From the NCBI GenBank assembly GCA_019671135.1, contig JAHRHY010000007.1, forward strand, positions 248,001-312,000: DNA of 64,000 nt, written 5' to 3'. Every line of letters starts with the position of its first letter. Position 1 is the first letter of the stretch. The DNA is from Linnemannia hyalina (lineage: Eukaryota > Mortierellomycota > Mortierellomycetes > Mortierellales > Mortierellaceae). Below, in pieces: positions 9,078 through 19,194 of this stretch. A program made the position numbers and the translations under genes. Below the pieces are notes generated by a model. That model was not told where the DNA came from. It worked only from the letters and a program-made list of their open reading frames with translations, and did not search any database.

Positions 9078-12000
9078 CTAGTCGTATGGTTGCAAGTAGC
9101 GAGGGCGCTTGTGGTGAAGTAGGTGCCCCTGGATGATGTTGCACATGGTATGACCTGCCATAACATCTCGATGCACCTTGGCGCCACAAGTGGGGCAATA
9201 CAGCTGACGGATGTCGACTTGGCCAACAAACTCATGGCAGACTGGACACCTCTTGGACGTATAGTATTCGTTTACGCCGACTACGATATAACCCAACGAT
9301 CGGGCCTAAATAAAGCAATACCAGAATACGATAGCATTAATCGTAGATCCTTGCAAAGTCATTGTGAAGGTGGGTTCAAGAAAAGCTCGACTGCTTACCA
9401 ACTGCACAAAGTACTCGGAAAATGCTGTATGGAGGGACGACAACCGTGAGTTCGAAGAGAACTCTCCGAGTCCTATACCGATTACGACCTTGCTCTTGCT
9501 GTCTCGTTTCGCGCCTGGGGTACCTCCCACCAGCTCCAAAAGGCGTTTTCCGATCAGTTTGAACTCTTGATCCCTTGCTCGCTTTGCATCCCACTGATGC
9601 TTCTTGAGAGTAACATTGTTGTAAAATGTCTCGAGATCAGTCTCCACAGCCCTGGACTGGTTGACATATTCGGCGATCGACGCTTCTGCTCCACGGAGCG
9701 ACGGCAAGTTGGTCTCCTTGTGAGCAATTGCCTCCAAGCCCTCGACTGCACGTCCCTTCCTCTGTTCGAGCCATCGTCTGTGCTTAGACGTTGGCTGGTA
9801 GACGGCCTTCTGACTGGCTACCAGGTTGTGGAACTGAGCTGGCAAGGGTACATCGATCTCGGTGATGGCTCCTTGCTCCTCTCCATCAGTTGGAGTGGCC
9901 GACGCGGACGAGGGTAAGAGGGCACTGGCGCCAACGACAAATGCCTGCCCCAAGTCAATCGCGAGGATCTTGATTTCCTTCGGGTCACAATCCCAGATCC
10001 GCTTGACGTCCTCCGTTGTCTTGACCACGCCACGGATCTCCCTGAGGTAGTGGTCGGTGCCTCCAAGCGTCGATATTAGTGGGTCTGGTAGCTTGTCCTC
10101 ACCCAATCGCTGGTACTTGACACAATTGAGTTCATTCAGCTTGAAGGCGAGCAACTGGATCCGATACCCGTCCGTCTTGACCGATCCTCGGAGAGCATAG
10201 CCCTTACTCGAATACGAAGCCTTGGGATTAAAATCTCTGTCCCGAGTATTGGAGATGTGAGCATTCATATCACCAATCGACATACGGTGCGCGGATCGTG
10301 ACCAGTCCTTCCGTTTCCTCCTCTCATCCTCTGTAAATCCTCCAATGTCGGTCAAAAGCCTGTTGATCAGCTCTCCTGGGTCGAGGTTTTTGAGCCAACC
10401 AACAACATCATCCTGAGGAATACGGCTAGGGTCGGTGAAAGATGGGAGAGTTGGATGGGCATAACTCTGTAGCTGTTTCCGTAGGGTCACGTCTGCCCAG
10501 AAGATCCTGACCAGCTCATCCTCTGAAAGATTGACGAACTTTCTTCCACGGGGTGACATTGGTGATAATCGCCAGCTTCTTCCGATCGTCCTGTTCAGAA
10601 TGATGAAGTTCTCCGTTGGGGTCTTGTCTGTATTGACATGATCTGGAGCGCTCTCGGGCAAGAGTCCCTTCTTCTTCTGCTGCTGAATCTGTAGCGGAAA
10701 AGAACAGATAAAAAAAATGTCAGGCGCGTTTCTTGTAAACAGGAGTTTGAACCATTCCAATTGTTATTACCTTTTTGCAAAGATCGAAGGAGCCATTCTT
10801 GAAATGATTTGTGTACTCAGTCGCTAGTTGTATCGCTGTGGACGGGAGAAAGATGGAGGGGTTGTTGTAAGGCTCTGCAGGCAGTGCATGTAAATAAGAA
10901 ATGGAGAGGAGAATGGTTAGAGAGTTGGTCTTACAATAGGTCACATTGCTGCCACAATTACAAGAAGCAAACCTACCACTGCCAGTTTTCGGTGGCAAAT
11001 AGTCTTTGGCTTTATGTAAGAACAAGCCCACAGCCGCAGCTGCACCCGCATTCTTTGTTTTCTGAGGAGCGCTAGCCTTGTAGATGGCAACCAGAAGCGA
11101 TAAGAAAAAAGATTCTGGAGAGTTCTTGTTGTCGACGCTTGCCTCAGGGTTGTTCTTGTTGTCAGATGGCTTCTCTTCTGGGTTCGGGGTGATGCCGTTT
11201 TTGGCCTCCTCGATCTCCTGGGCCGAGAAGTAAGGGGTCAAGTAGCTGAGAATGGTTCTGTCGTCCTCGTCAAGGTGGTCGACAGAGAGGTTTTCGAGGT
11301 ATTGACCGACTATCTGTTGACAGCAAAGTTTCGTTCTCGAAGTAAGTTTAGAGATGTCCGAGAGACATGTGGTGATCGCATGCTGGAGCTTTTGCTGTAA
11401 ATCCGCGTCGTAAGGAATCTCCTTCTTTAGTGCTCGAGACGTATTCGCCTTCAGGGTTCCAATGTCCAAGGTTCGAAGAGGGTGTTCTCGTTGCATGGCT
11501 TTGACGAGCTGAATCTTGGTCATCTTATCTGCTGCAGGTTGAATTTTTTTAGGGGTAGACTTTTGTTTCTTTTTCGGTGGGGGGCTGGTGGCGCCGACGT
11601 TGGTGCTGGGTCCTGCCTCGGTACTGGTGCCGGTACTGGTGGTGCTGTAGGGGTTTTTTGCTGACTCGGCATTTTCTTTTGGAGGCTTCCAGAAGTACTG
11701 CTTGAATATATCGGGCTTCTCGTGTGAGATGAGACGTGATCTCGTCTTGACCGCGTAGCGCTCCCGATACTCGTAAGGCCGTCCCGAGGTGTGAGGGTGA
11801 GGTAGCTGACTTGGAGGACGGTCGACAGTGGAGTATCGGATGAAATTTGTAGATCGCTCTCCTTCTTGATCACCAGTGGCCGATCTAAGAATGATGGGTA
11901 TCCACCAACTGAGCTGTTAAAAAAGAGCCTATTTTTGCCATGGAGACATCCAGGTTTGTTCATTATCATTTCGGCCTATACCTTGATGTTTTTCGGCTGG

Positions 12001-12751
12001 TTTTGAGGCGTAAGCGGATGTCTGCCAGCCATTGGGTCATCTCCTGTAGCTCGTTAATGGGATTCTGAATGTGGGGTAGGGTCAGAGGCGTGAATTGTTG
12101 GAGAGTGAATATCTGAAGAGCCGGGTCAAAGATTCTCTCAGTAGGGTGCTTGCTAGACACGGTAGTGTTCTCCAAGTAGGCATCAACAAGCTCTTGGACA
12201 CTCGCATTTTTTAACGTGTCTAAACAAAAAAAGCCAAAAAAAAGTTAAGGAAATGTGAGTCGAAAATGAACAAGGAACTAAAACAAAAGAGTATATATAT
12301 ATTTCGCCTTACCTTCTGCCTCCAGAGTCCAAATGACCTTGAAGTTTCCTTTGACTCCCATCTTGTGGACACCCTTGCCGTAATCGTTCTGGGTGACAAT
12401 TCCAAGGGTGGTCAGTCCTGTTCTTGAAAGCTCAAGCTGGCGTAACAGGTCAGAGACATGGTAGACAAGATATCGGTCACGACCGAAAGGTCTCCAGATG
12501 GTGTTAATGTTGCTGTAAACTAGCGCGTCACTGTCACGGGTTATGACGATGTCGTCCTGTTTGCAAGTGGATCCGATGCAGGTGTCGGCTTCTGAGCGGC
12601 AACCACAGACGATCCAGCCACTTGCGCGAAGATGTTGGACAAGAGCTTGTCGAAGCTCATGGGTAATATAGAAGGAATCGACAATCGCTTTGTTGAGGGT
12701 CTTGAACTGTTGCTTCCTTAATTTTCCGTGGTTGTTGAAAGTCTCCTCCAT
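9078..12751 (-). CDS. Fanzor-type RuvC nuclease with N-terminal half XPG/FEN1-like PIN domain (locus 1, 5'-truncated)
   Basis: Predicted RNA-guided DNA nuclease of the eukaryotic TnpB (Fanzor) family. Exons: 12751..12313, 12219..11982, 11908..10977, 10874..10771, 10688..9399, 9305..9078; all phases close (1076 aa). Exon 1 encodes the second half of an XPG/FEN1-like PIN domain: SEADTCIG, then VITRDSDALVYS, then VTQNDYGKG, the usual metal-site blocks. A middle region with a poly-charged linker (PPPKKKQKSTPKK) leads to the Fanzor part: RuvC-I AIDLGQ, RuvC-II IGIGLGEFSSN, zinc ribbon CPVC...CPTC, RuvC-III HRDVMAGHTMCNI. The whole RuvC triad D/E/D is present. The first PIN half (seen in locus 2) is missing; the gene instead abuts a TKL kinase fragment at about 12763. 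A basic tail continues in frame beyond the TAG for 56 codons, so the stop may be recent. Activity unknown. Confidence 0.85.
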
Positions 12752-12765
12752 TATGGTCAAAGTTT

Positions 12766-13574
12766 CGTGCAGTTGGTTGCCATCTCCCACATGACCATGC
12801 CCAGCGCACACATGTCCGACTTGGAAGAGTACTTGGGCTTCTCCAAAAAGAGTTCGGGCGCCATCCATCTCACAGTTCCCACACCCCCGGCTGATGAATT
12901 GGACATAGACGCACCAGTGCTCATGGACTACCGGACCTGTGCAAGCCCAAAGTCGGCTAGCTTGACCTCCATGTGTCGTGTCAAGAGGACGTTGGCGCTT
13001 TTGAGGTCGCGGTGAAGGACGCCTTCGTGATGAATGTACTCGAGCCCGCATGCTAGAGTTTCTCAAGTCCTATGTGCTGCGAATAATTTTGCATGGACCT
13101 CGCACGCATGCGAATAATTTTTGAGAAACTCTACCGCACGCTATCTCGTGTGTGAGTCGCATCTTGGTCGGCCAGTCGAGCAACAGTTCTTGTCCGCCAC
13201 CGCTTTTCCTGTTGATTGCACTGGCGAGACTACCGTTTTCGGCAAGGTCCATGAGGAGGTAGATCTGACCGTCTTCCTCGTGTGTTCTGAGGAACTGGAT
13301 GATGTCGCGGTGGCGAGGCCTCTGGAGGAGGGAAATCTCTTTCTGGATGGCCTTCTAGTAAAGATCTGACTGGCTATAGAAGAATTTCTTGGCGGCGACT
13401 AGCTGGACACCCCAGCGAGTCTTATAGACAGCACCGGAGGCTCCCGTGCCAACAAGGCTTTCGCATGCAAAGGGGAATTGCTAAGGTCAAACAACAAGAG
13501 AGCGAATTAGGGAGAGTGTCACCTTTTCCTGCGAATGTGAGAAGATGAGTTCATCCAGTTTAGTTCCTTACCAT
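12766..13574 (-). pseudogene. Truncated TKL-type protein kinase, broken by stops and a MITE
   Basis: Start ATG at 13574 sits directly on a GTAAGG donor; intron 13571..13481; exon 2 from 13480 reads FACESLVGTGASGAVYKTRW (glycine-rich loop), VAAKKFF (ATP-binding Lys), [12 protein letters not shown] (catalytic loop), LADFGLAQV and GTVRWMAPELF. An in-frame TAG interrupts the N lobe (just after SQSDLY) and another lies after the DFG segment (QVR-stop). An 80-bp insertion splits the HEIACGLEY region. The frame ends at MWEMATNC, where sequence of the Fanzor/PIN gene begins. TKL-like kinases with this catalytic domain are numerous in Mortierella-type fungi. Not functional as it stands. Confidence 0.8.
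13054..13133. mobile_element. 80-bp hAT-like MITE
   Basis: Perfect 13-bp terminal inverted repeats (TAGAGTTTCTCAA ... TTGAGAAACTCTA) are flanked by an 8-bp near-perfect target duplication, CCGCATGC (13046-13053) and CCGCACGC (13134-13141). The 8-bp duplication and TAGAG ends fit the hAT superfamily. Removing it restores the kinase reading frame (GAG ATA GCG TGC GGG CTC GAG), which confirms the boundaries. Confidence 0.85.
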
Positions 13575-13599
13575 AGAACAGAACAGCCTGGTGAGAGAA

Positions 13600-14000
13600 G
13601 AGAATACGGTTTTGTTGAGGGTGAGGAATGGAAGTGCAATGAGGTGAGGAATGGAAGTGCGATGAGATGAAGATGAAGAACGGGAAGTGAAGAGATGAGG
13701 CTTTGAAAAATCAGACCAGAGGAGTGTTGCAACCTGATGTGCCTGATTAATACTATTACGTCAAGGCGAAGGCATTAGTTCTGATGGCCATTTCCTCATG
13801 TTATTGGTATCGTCAAACTGAAATTGGTCTGACAATATCGAACTTGGTTGCACAAAGAAAATTTCAAGGGAACTGAAGAAAATTTCAAAGGTCAATCCAT
13901 ACTTTGCCTTTTGCTTTGTCTTTTGCTTTGTCTTTTGCTTTCTTTTGCTTTGTCTTTTGCTTTGTCTTTTGCTTTGTCTTTTGCTTTGCCATTTGCTTAA
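13600..14000. repeat. Short tandem repeats
   Basis: A GAGGTGAGGAATGGAAGTGC unit is repeated at about 13617-13665 (in the 5' region of the kinase relic), and a (TTTTGCTTTGTC)n minisatellite of about eight units lies at 13905-13995. The lysine/glutamine-rich minus-strand frame over the latter is a by-product. Confidence 0.7.
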
Positions 14001-14204
14001 CTTGCGCATGTTTCTTCGAAACGATCAAAAGCTCCCTTGGCAGTGACGACAAATCGATAATGGTTACACAAAGAAGGTTTTAAGGGAACTGGGCTAAAAT
14101 TCGAGGATACGATAACATTGGTAGGAAAGAATACTCTAATCTACTGCCTTCCTTGCTATCGGGACAGCGTTGAACCATGCTTTGCATTATTATGTGCGCC
14201 ATAG

Positions 14205-14322
14205 CTGGCGTGTGGTAGCCAAACGTTCATAGCGACATTGCTTTTTGATCCTTTGATACCGTCCCTTTTAACCTTTGCTTCATTAGAATTCGACGTCGCG
14301 TTGTCGATGCTTTATACTTGGT
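14205..14322 (+). repeat. Dispersed repeat family R1, copy A
   Basis: Similar to 16171-16289 (same strand), to 28083-28165 and to 28756-28800 (both inverted). The shared core is CGTTCATAGCGAC, then TTTTGATCCTT, then a TTGCTTCATTAGAATTCGA block. No coding potential and no terminal repeats were found; probably an uncharacterised non-autonomous element. Confidence 0.65.
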
Positions 14323-14416
14323 GTGACCCGTGCCTGGGTATGGTCTGTGCACACGCGTGTTAAATATGGTTATTATTTAAGGGGCTCTATGCGTCATGTC
14401 CGACAACGGTTGACCA

Positions 14417-14478
14417 TAGTCTCGATCCAGTCCTTCAGATTTTCAGCACTCGAAATCTGAAGGACTGGATCGAGACTA
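14417..14478. mobile_element. 62-bp perfect-hairpin insertion with 9-bp target duplication
   Basis: Two perfect 26-bp inverted arms (14417-14442 and 14453-14478, beginning TAGTCTCGATCCAG) are separated by a 10-nt loop. The direct repeat GGTTGACCA flanks it exactly on both sides (14408-14416 and 14479-14487). A 9-bp duplication is typical of Mutator-like elements. Absence of any mismatch in the arms suggests a recent insertion. Confidence 0.85.
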
Positions 14479-15083
14479 GGTTGACCAGGCGATCGTTGCG
14501 CCTGCAGCTGCTATAGGTTGTTCAGTACCATGTCCGTACAGAACCCTTAAGAACCTTCCTTTTTGGTATTACGACCCGCTCCGCCAATAACTCCAAATTT
14601 TGACACAGACCCTCACTGTGTGAGGTGTACGCTGCGCGAAGAATTAGATTCCAACCCATGGAAGGGAGGGGATGGCCGCGAGACTAAAAAAGGGGCAAAG
14701 AACACAAGAATCACTGTGCTTCCCATTTTCTATCTACACAGTGTCTACATTATCCCAGTACAGTGAGGTAGACATCGGATGAAACGGGGTATCACGTCAC
14801 GAAAAAAGTACATGGGACTTTTGACTTACGTTGTCCCATTCATCCATTCACTGTTTTCCCATTGCTCCATCCCACCCACTCAATCTCACCATTTCCTGCA
14901 CTACATCCGCTCTTTCACCCGTGGTGTTTGTCTACCTTCTTTAAACAATTTGATACCCTTCTCCTACCAACCTGTTGTCTAAAGGTGAGTGCGATGGTCA
15001 TTGCAATGTCAACGTCGAAATCGAGGTTAATGGACCCTAATCCAATTACATTGTTTGTTTCAAATACTGTGAGGTAGTCAATC

Positions 15084-15494
15084 ATGTGTAACGATACAGT
15101 CGCCTCGCAAGGATTATGTGATCTCTTCTGCGGATTCTTATATGATGACGGATACACGCAGGGATCTGAAGAAGGATACTCGAAAGGCTTTGATGTCGGA
15201 TACACGCAGGGATCTGAAGAAGGATTCTCGAAAGGCTTTGATGTCGGATACTCGAAAGGCTTTGATGTCGGATTCTTGAAAGGATCAGATGATGGATTCG
15301 CTAAAGGGTTTGGAGCAGGGTTTAAAAGTGGCCATGATAAGGGCTATTACAAAGGACTGTACGACGCTGATAATCCAATTAGCTACCTGATAAACAACCA
15401 GGTTCTTGTGATTGTGAACGTGTCGCTTTCTCTCCTGATAATATATCTCTGGTGGAGTGTGCGACATAACCGCAAGGGCTACCTGTCTTTTTGA
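15084..15494 (+). CDS. Glycine-repeat protein with C-terminal membrane segment
   Basis: 136 codons from an ATG. After a cysteine-containing head, the central part (about residues 22-90) is a run of GYxxG/GFxxG units at 4-residue spacing (GYTQGSEEG, GYSKGFDVG, GFAKGFGAG), like the deca-GX3 motif of Yae1-type proteins or glycine-zipper proteins. A single hydrophobic helix follows (VLVIVNVSLSLLIIYLWW) with a short basic tail. The repeats are also visible in DNA: the 48-bp block at about 15149 is copied once. A probable 5'-UTR intron is 14985..15077 (AAAG/GTGAGT ... GGTAG). No function can be assigned; an amphipathic pore-like or oligomerising role is only a guess. Confidence 0.55.
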   Translation: MCNDTVASQGLCDLFCGFLYDDGYTQGSEEGYSKGFDVGYTQGSEEGFSKGFDVGYSKGFDVGFLKGSDDGFAKGFGAGFKSGHDKGYYKGLYDADNPISYLINNQVLVIVNVSLSLLIIYLWWSVRHNRKGYLSF

Positions 15495-16165
15495 TCCTCA
15501 ATCCTCAACCCTCACGTACAATCCTCAATCCTCAATCCTCACTTACAATCCTCAATCCTCAATCCTCAATTATCCTCATCCTCATCCTCCATTACAATGA
15601 AATAAATAGTTCATTTACTGCCACAAGAAATAATCGTGATACTTAAGCGAACCAACAGCAGCGCTTTTACCAAAACGCGCCAATTGAAGAACAGCACTAA
15701 TGGCAATCTGGGGGTGTATTCTTTTCACGCAATCTGTAAACAGTATAGCTGGTTTACTGAACGACTTGTAGTCTCTGCGGACATCGATGTAGTCCTATTC
15801 AAATGTGAGCATGGCGAGCTCTTGATTAAAGTCCATCCAGTCGGTCTATCTTGCGTTCGGGAGAACCATGCTGACATCTGGGAGTGCATACTGGAGAAAG
15901 AGATTATATCTCTGCTTGGCAATATCCTCACATTCAACCCTACAAAATTTTCTGGAACTGAGGATGGTCCTCTTTTCATCCTCACCGATTTCCATAAATA
16001 CCATGTTAGTTCTCTTATTTAGTGTGGATACCCTTACAATAAACGATGCGCTTTTTTTCTCTACTACCCACTCTTGGCGTAAATAAAACTTTTTACACTC
16101 ATTTTGATTGTAGCAATTCTTCTTATTGCTGTATGTCAAAAGTACCATGATGAACTTTGTTTTTT
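15495..16165. other. Satellite and gene-free stretch after the glycine-repeat gene
   Basis: An (ATCCTCAATCCTCA)n microsatellite runs from about 15495 to 15590. Beyond it no convincing gene was found; frames of about 100-128 codons on both strands at 15636-16148 have no recognisable features. Confidence 0.4.
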
Positions 16166-16170
16166 AGATA

Positions 16171-16289
16171 CTGGCTTGTGGCAGCCAAGCGTTCATAGCG
16201 ACGTTGTTTTTTGATCCTTCGATGTCAGCTCTTTCAATCCTTGCTTCATTAGAATTCGAGATCGCCTCGTTGATGCTTTGTTCACTTGT
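16171..16289 (+). repeat. Dispersed repeat family R1, copy B
   Basis: Second copy of the family described at 14205-14322, same orientation, with moderate divergence through the whole 118-bp length. Confidence 0.65.
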
Positions 16290-16481
16290 CAAAGTTTTTT
16301 GTGGTTTAAAGAGGTATTTAAACACCAAACCAGGGTTAGTGGTTTTATGCGAGTTGGCATATTATACCCCGTGTGTGAATAGAAGTCGGTGAGAAAAACG
16401 GTGGTGGGGATCTTTACTAATGTCGCTGTAGAATATATATTATACTCTCTCTCTTCATCACTATTAACAAGACATGGACAG

Positions 16482-19127
16482 TCAATAAAATACGACGCCC
16501 ATAATGGTCAGAGTCGAGTTGGTTTTGCGTATTTCAGACAGCACCGCGACTTCGTTAGCTCCGATCAAGTTGCCTACTAAGTCCAAAGTGATGAGAGTCG
16601 AGTTTGTCTTGAGTGCCTTAAACAGCGCAACAGCTCCATTATCTCCGATAAAGTTGTTCCCCAGGTTCAAGGTGGTTAGGGCCGAGTTAGTCTCGAGTGC
16701 CCCAGACAGCGCCTCAGCTCCGTTGTTTCCCATCCAGTTGTATCCTAACTCCAAAGTGGTCAGAGTCAAGTTCGTCTTGAGTGCGTCAGACAGCGCCTCA
16801 GCTCCATTGGGCCCGATCGAGTTGCCCCCCAGTTCCAAAGTGGTTAAGGTCGAGTTCGTCTTGAGTGCCTCAGACAGTGCAGCAGCCCCGTCGGGTCCAA
16901 TTGAGTTTCTCTGCAATCTCAAAGTGGTTAAGGTCGAGTTCGTCTTAAGTGCCTCAGACAGCGCAACAACTCCGTTATCTCCGATCAAGTTGATCCCCAG
17001 GTTCAAGGTGGTTAGGGCCGAGTTAGTCTTGAGTGCCTCAGACAGCGCCTGGGCTCCGTTGTTTCCGATCGATTTGTCGAACAAGTCCAAAGTGGTTAGG
17101 GTCGAGTTGGTCTTGAGTGCCTCAGACAGCGCAACAGCTCCATTGTCCCCGATCGAGTTGTATCCCAACTCCAAAGTGGTCAGAGTCGAGTTGGTCTTGA
17201 GTGCCTCAGACAGCGCAACAACTCCGTAGTCCCCGATCAAGTTGTTTTCATCCGAATTGTCTTCTTCGGTCGAAATGCCCCACAAGGTCAAAGTGGTCAG
17301 AGTCGAGTTGATCTTGAGTGCCTCAGACAGCGCAACGACTCCGATCAAGTTGATCCCCAGGTTCAAGGTGGTTAGGGCCAAGTTAGTCTCGAGTGCCTCA
17401 GACAGCGCCTGGGCTCCGTTGTTTCCCATCCAGGTGTATTTCAACTCCAAAGTGGTTAGAGTCGAGTTGGTTTTGAGCGACTTAAACAGCGCAACAGCTC
17501 CGTTATCTCCGAACGAGTTGTGTTCCAAGTCCAAAGTGGTCAGAGTCGAGTTGATCTTGAGTGCCTCAGACAGCGCAACAGCTCCGTTTTCCCCGATCGA
17601 GTTGTGTCCCAAGTCCAAAGTGGTCAGAGTCGAGTTAGTCTCGAGTGCCTCAGACAGCGCCTGGGCTCCGTTGTTTTCCATCCAGTTGTATCCCAAGTAC
17701 AAAGTGGTCAGAGTCGAGTTGGTCTTGAGTGCCCCAGACAGCGCCTCAGCTCCGTTGGGCCCGATCGAGTTGCCCCCCAGGTTCAAAGTGGTTAAGGTCG
17801 AGTTGGTCTTGAGTGCCGCAGACAGCGCCTCAGCTCCGTTGGGCCCGATCGAGTTGCCTCCCAGTTCCAAAGTGGTTAAGGTCGAGTTCGTCTTGAGTGC
17901 CTCAGACAGTGCAGCAGCCCCGTCGGGTCCAATTGAGTTTCTCTGCAATCTCAAAGTGGTTAGGGTCGAGTTCGTCTTGAGTGCCTCAGACAGCGCAACA
18001 ACTCCGTTATCTCCGATCAAGTTGATCCCCAGGTTCAAGGTGGTTAGGGCCGAGTTAGTCTTGAGTGCCTCAGACAGCGCCTGGGCTCCGTTGTTTCCGA
18101 TCGAGTTGTCGAACAAGTCCAAAGTGGTTAGGGTCGAGTTGGTCTTGAGTGCCTCAGACAGTGCAATAACTCCGTAGTTCCCGATCGAGTTGTCTTCATC
18201 CGAATTATCTTCTTCGGTTGAAATGCCCCACAAGATCAAAGTGGTCAGAGTCGAGTTGGTCTTGAGTGCCTCAGACAGCGCAACAGCTTCGTTGTCTCCG
18301 AACGAGTTACCCCCCAACTCCAAAGTGGTTAGGGTCGAGTTGGTCTTGAGTGACTTGGACAGCGCAACAGCTCCGTTGGGTCCGATCGAGTTTTCGAACA
18401 ACTTCAAGGTGGTTAGGGCCGAGTTAGTCTCGAGTGCCTCAGACAGCGCCTGGGCTCCGTTGTTTCCGATCGAGTTGTCGGACAAGTCCAAAGTGGTTAA
18501 GGTCGAGTTGGTTTTGAGTGCCTCAGACAGCGCAACAGCTCCGTTATCTCCGATCCAGTTGCCCCCCAGGTTAAAGGTGGTTAAGGCCGAGTTGGTCTTG
18601 AGTGCCTCAGACAGCGCAACAGCTCCGTTGTCCCTGATCGAGTTGTGTCCCAAGTCCAAAGTGGTCAGAGTCGAGTTGGTCTTGAGTGCCTCAGACAGCG
18701 CAACAGCTCCGTTGTCCCCGATCGAGTTGTGTCCCAACTCCAAAGTGGTCAGAGTCGAGTTGGTCTTGAGTGCCTCAAACAGCGCAGCAGCCCTGTCGGG
18801 TCCGATTGAGTTGCTCGTCAAATTCAAAATGGCTAGAGTGGAGTTGTCCATGATGTTGCAAATTAGTTTGTCTCGTGCAGATGTTGATGATAGTTTCCCA
18901 TAGGCCCAGCTCTGAACCTCCAGGTGTTGTATAAGGTGCTTGTGTCTCTCGATAGATTCAATGCTGGGGCCTTGTGTCGACAAAACGACAGAGCTGTAGA
19001 GTGGCGGTGTAAATGAGTCGTTCCAATCCTGACTCACACGCGCACAGGTCGCGAGGTCTTTGAGGCCAAAGCTTCTGGCAATCCTTGAGCGAATCTCATG
19101 TAGATCGAGGGGATTTGTCGGGAACAT
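16482..19127 (-). CDS. F-box-like protein with 27 ribonuclease-inhibitor-type leucine-rich repeats
   Basis: Single exon, 881 aa, starting at the ATG at 19127. Residues 1-60 look like a divergent F-box (PLDLHEIRSRIARSFGLKDL, then CARVSQDWNDSF). From about residue 95 to the end there are 27 repeats of 28 residues (consensus LTTLxLxxNxIGxNGAxALSEALKTNST), the NLRC3/RNI class, which folds as a protein-binding horseshoe. Two repeats carry an 11-residue acidic insert (STEEDNSDEDN). Repeats 8-12 and 19-24 are nearly the same, showing a block duplication. The last repeat is degenerate (ends IMGVVFY). Likely role: substrate-binding subunit of an SCF-type ubiquitin ligase or another interaction scaffold; this is inference. 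Long antisense open frames across it result from the 84-bp periodicity. Confidence 0.88.
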   Translation of the reverse strand: MFPTNPLDLHEIRSRIARSFGLKDLATCARVSQDWNDSFTPPLYSSVVLSTQGPSIESIERHKHLIQHLEVQSWAYGKLSSTSARDKLICNIMDNSTLAILNLTSNSIGPDRAAALFEALKTNSTLTTLELGHNSIGDNGAVALSEALKTNSTLTTLDLGHNSIRDNGAVALSEALKTNSALTTFNLGGNWIGDNGAVALSEALKTNSTLTTLDLSDNSIGNNGAQALSEALETNSALTTLKLFENSIGPNGAVALSKSLKTNSTLTTLELGGNSFGDNEAVALSEALKTNSTLTTLILWGISTEEDNSDEDNSIGNYGVIALSEALKTNSTLTTLDLFDNSIGNNGAQALSEALKTNSALTTLNLGINLIGDNGVVALSEALKTNSTLTTLRLQRNSIGPDGAAALSEALKTNSTLTTLELGGNSIGPNGAEALSAALKTNSTLTTLNLGGNSIGPNGAEALSGALKTNSTLTTLYLGYNWMENNGAQALSEALETNSTLTTLDLGHNSIGENGAVALSEALKINSTLTTLDLEHNSFGDNGAVALFKSLKTNSTLTTLELKYTWMGNNGAQALSEALETNLALTTLNLGINLIGVVALSEALKINSTLTTLTLWGISTEEDNSDENNLIGDYGVVALSEALKTNSTLTTLELGYNSIGDNGAVALSEALKTNSTLTTLDLFDKSIGNNGAQALSEALKTNSALTTLNLGINLIGDNGVVALSEALKTNSTLTTLRLQRNSIGPDGAAALSEALKTNSTLTTLELGGNSIGPNGAEALSDALKTNLTLTTLELGYNWMGNNGAEALSGALETNSALTTLNLGNNFIGDNGAVALFKALKTNSTLITLDLVGNLIGANEVAVLSEIRKTNSTLTIMGVVFY

Positions 19128-19194
19128 CGCAGACGTGACAAGAACCGATGGGAGGGGAGTGAGAAATGACTGTGATAAGAGTAAGAAATAAATG

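Noticed and set aside
9123..9917. Plus-strand frames across the Fanzor gene
   Set aside because: Antisense shadows; the minus strand carries RuvC and zinc-ribbon motifs.
16504..18903. Three long plus-strand open frames (241, 311 and 237 codons) opposite the LRR gene
   Set aside because: They arise from the 84-bp periodicity: a stop-free antisense frame in one repeat is stop-free in all. The minus frame has the LRR consensus and an F-box-like start.
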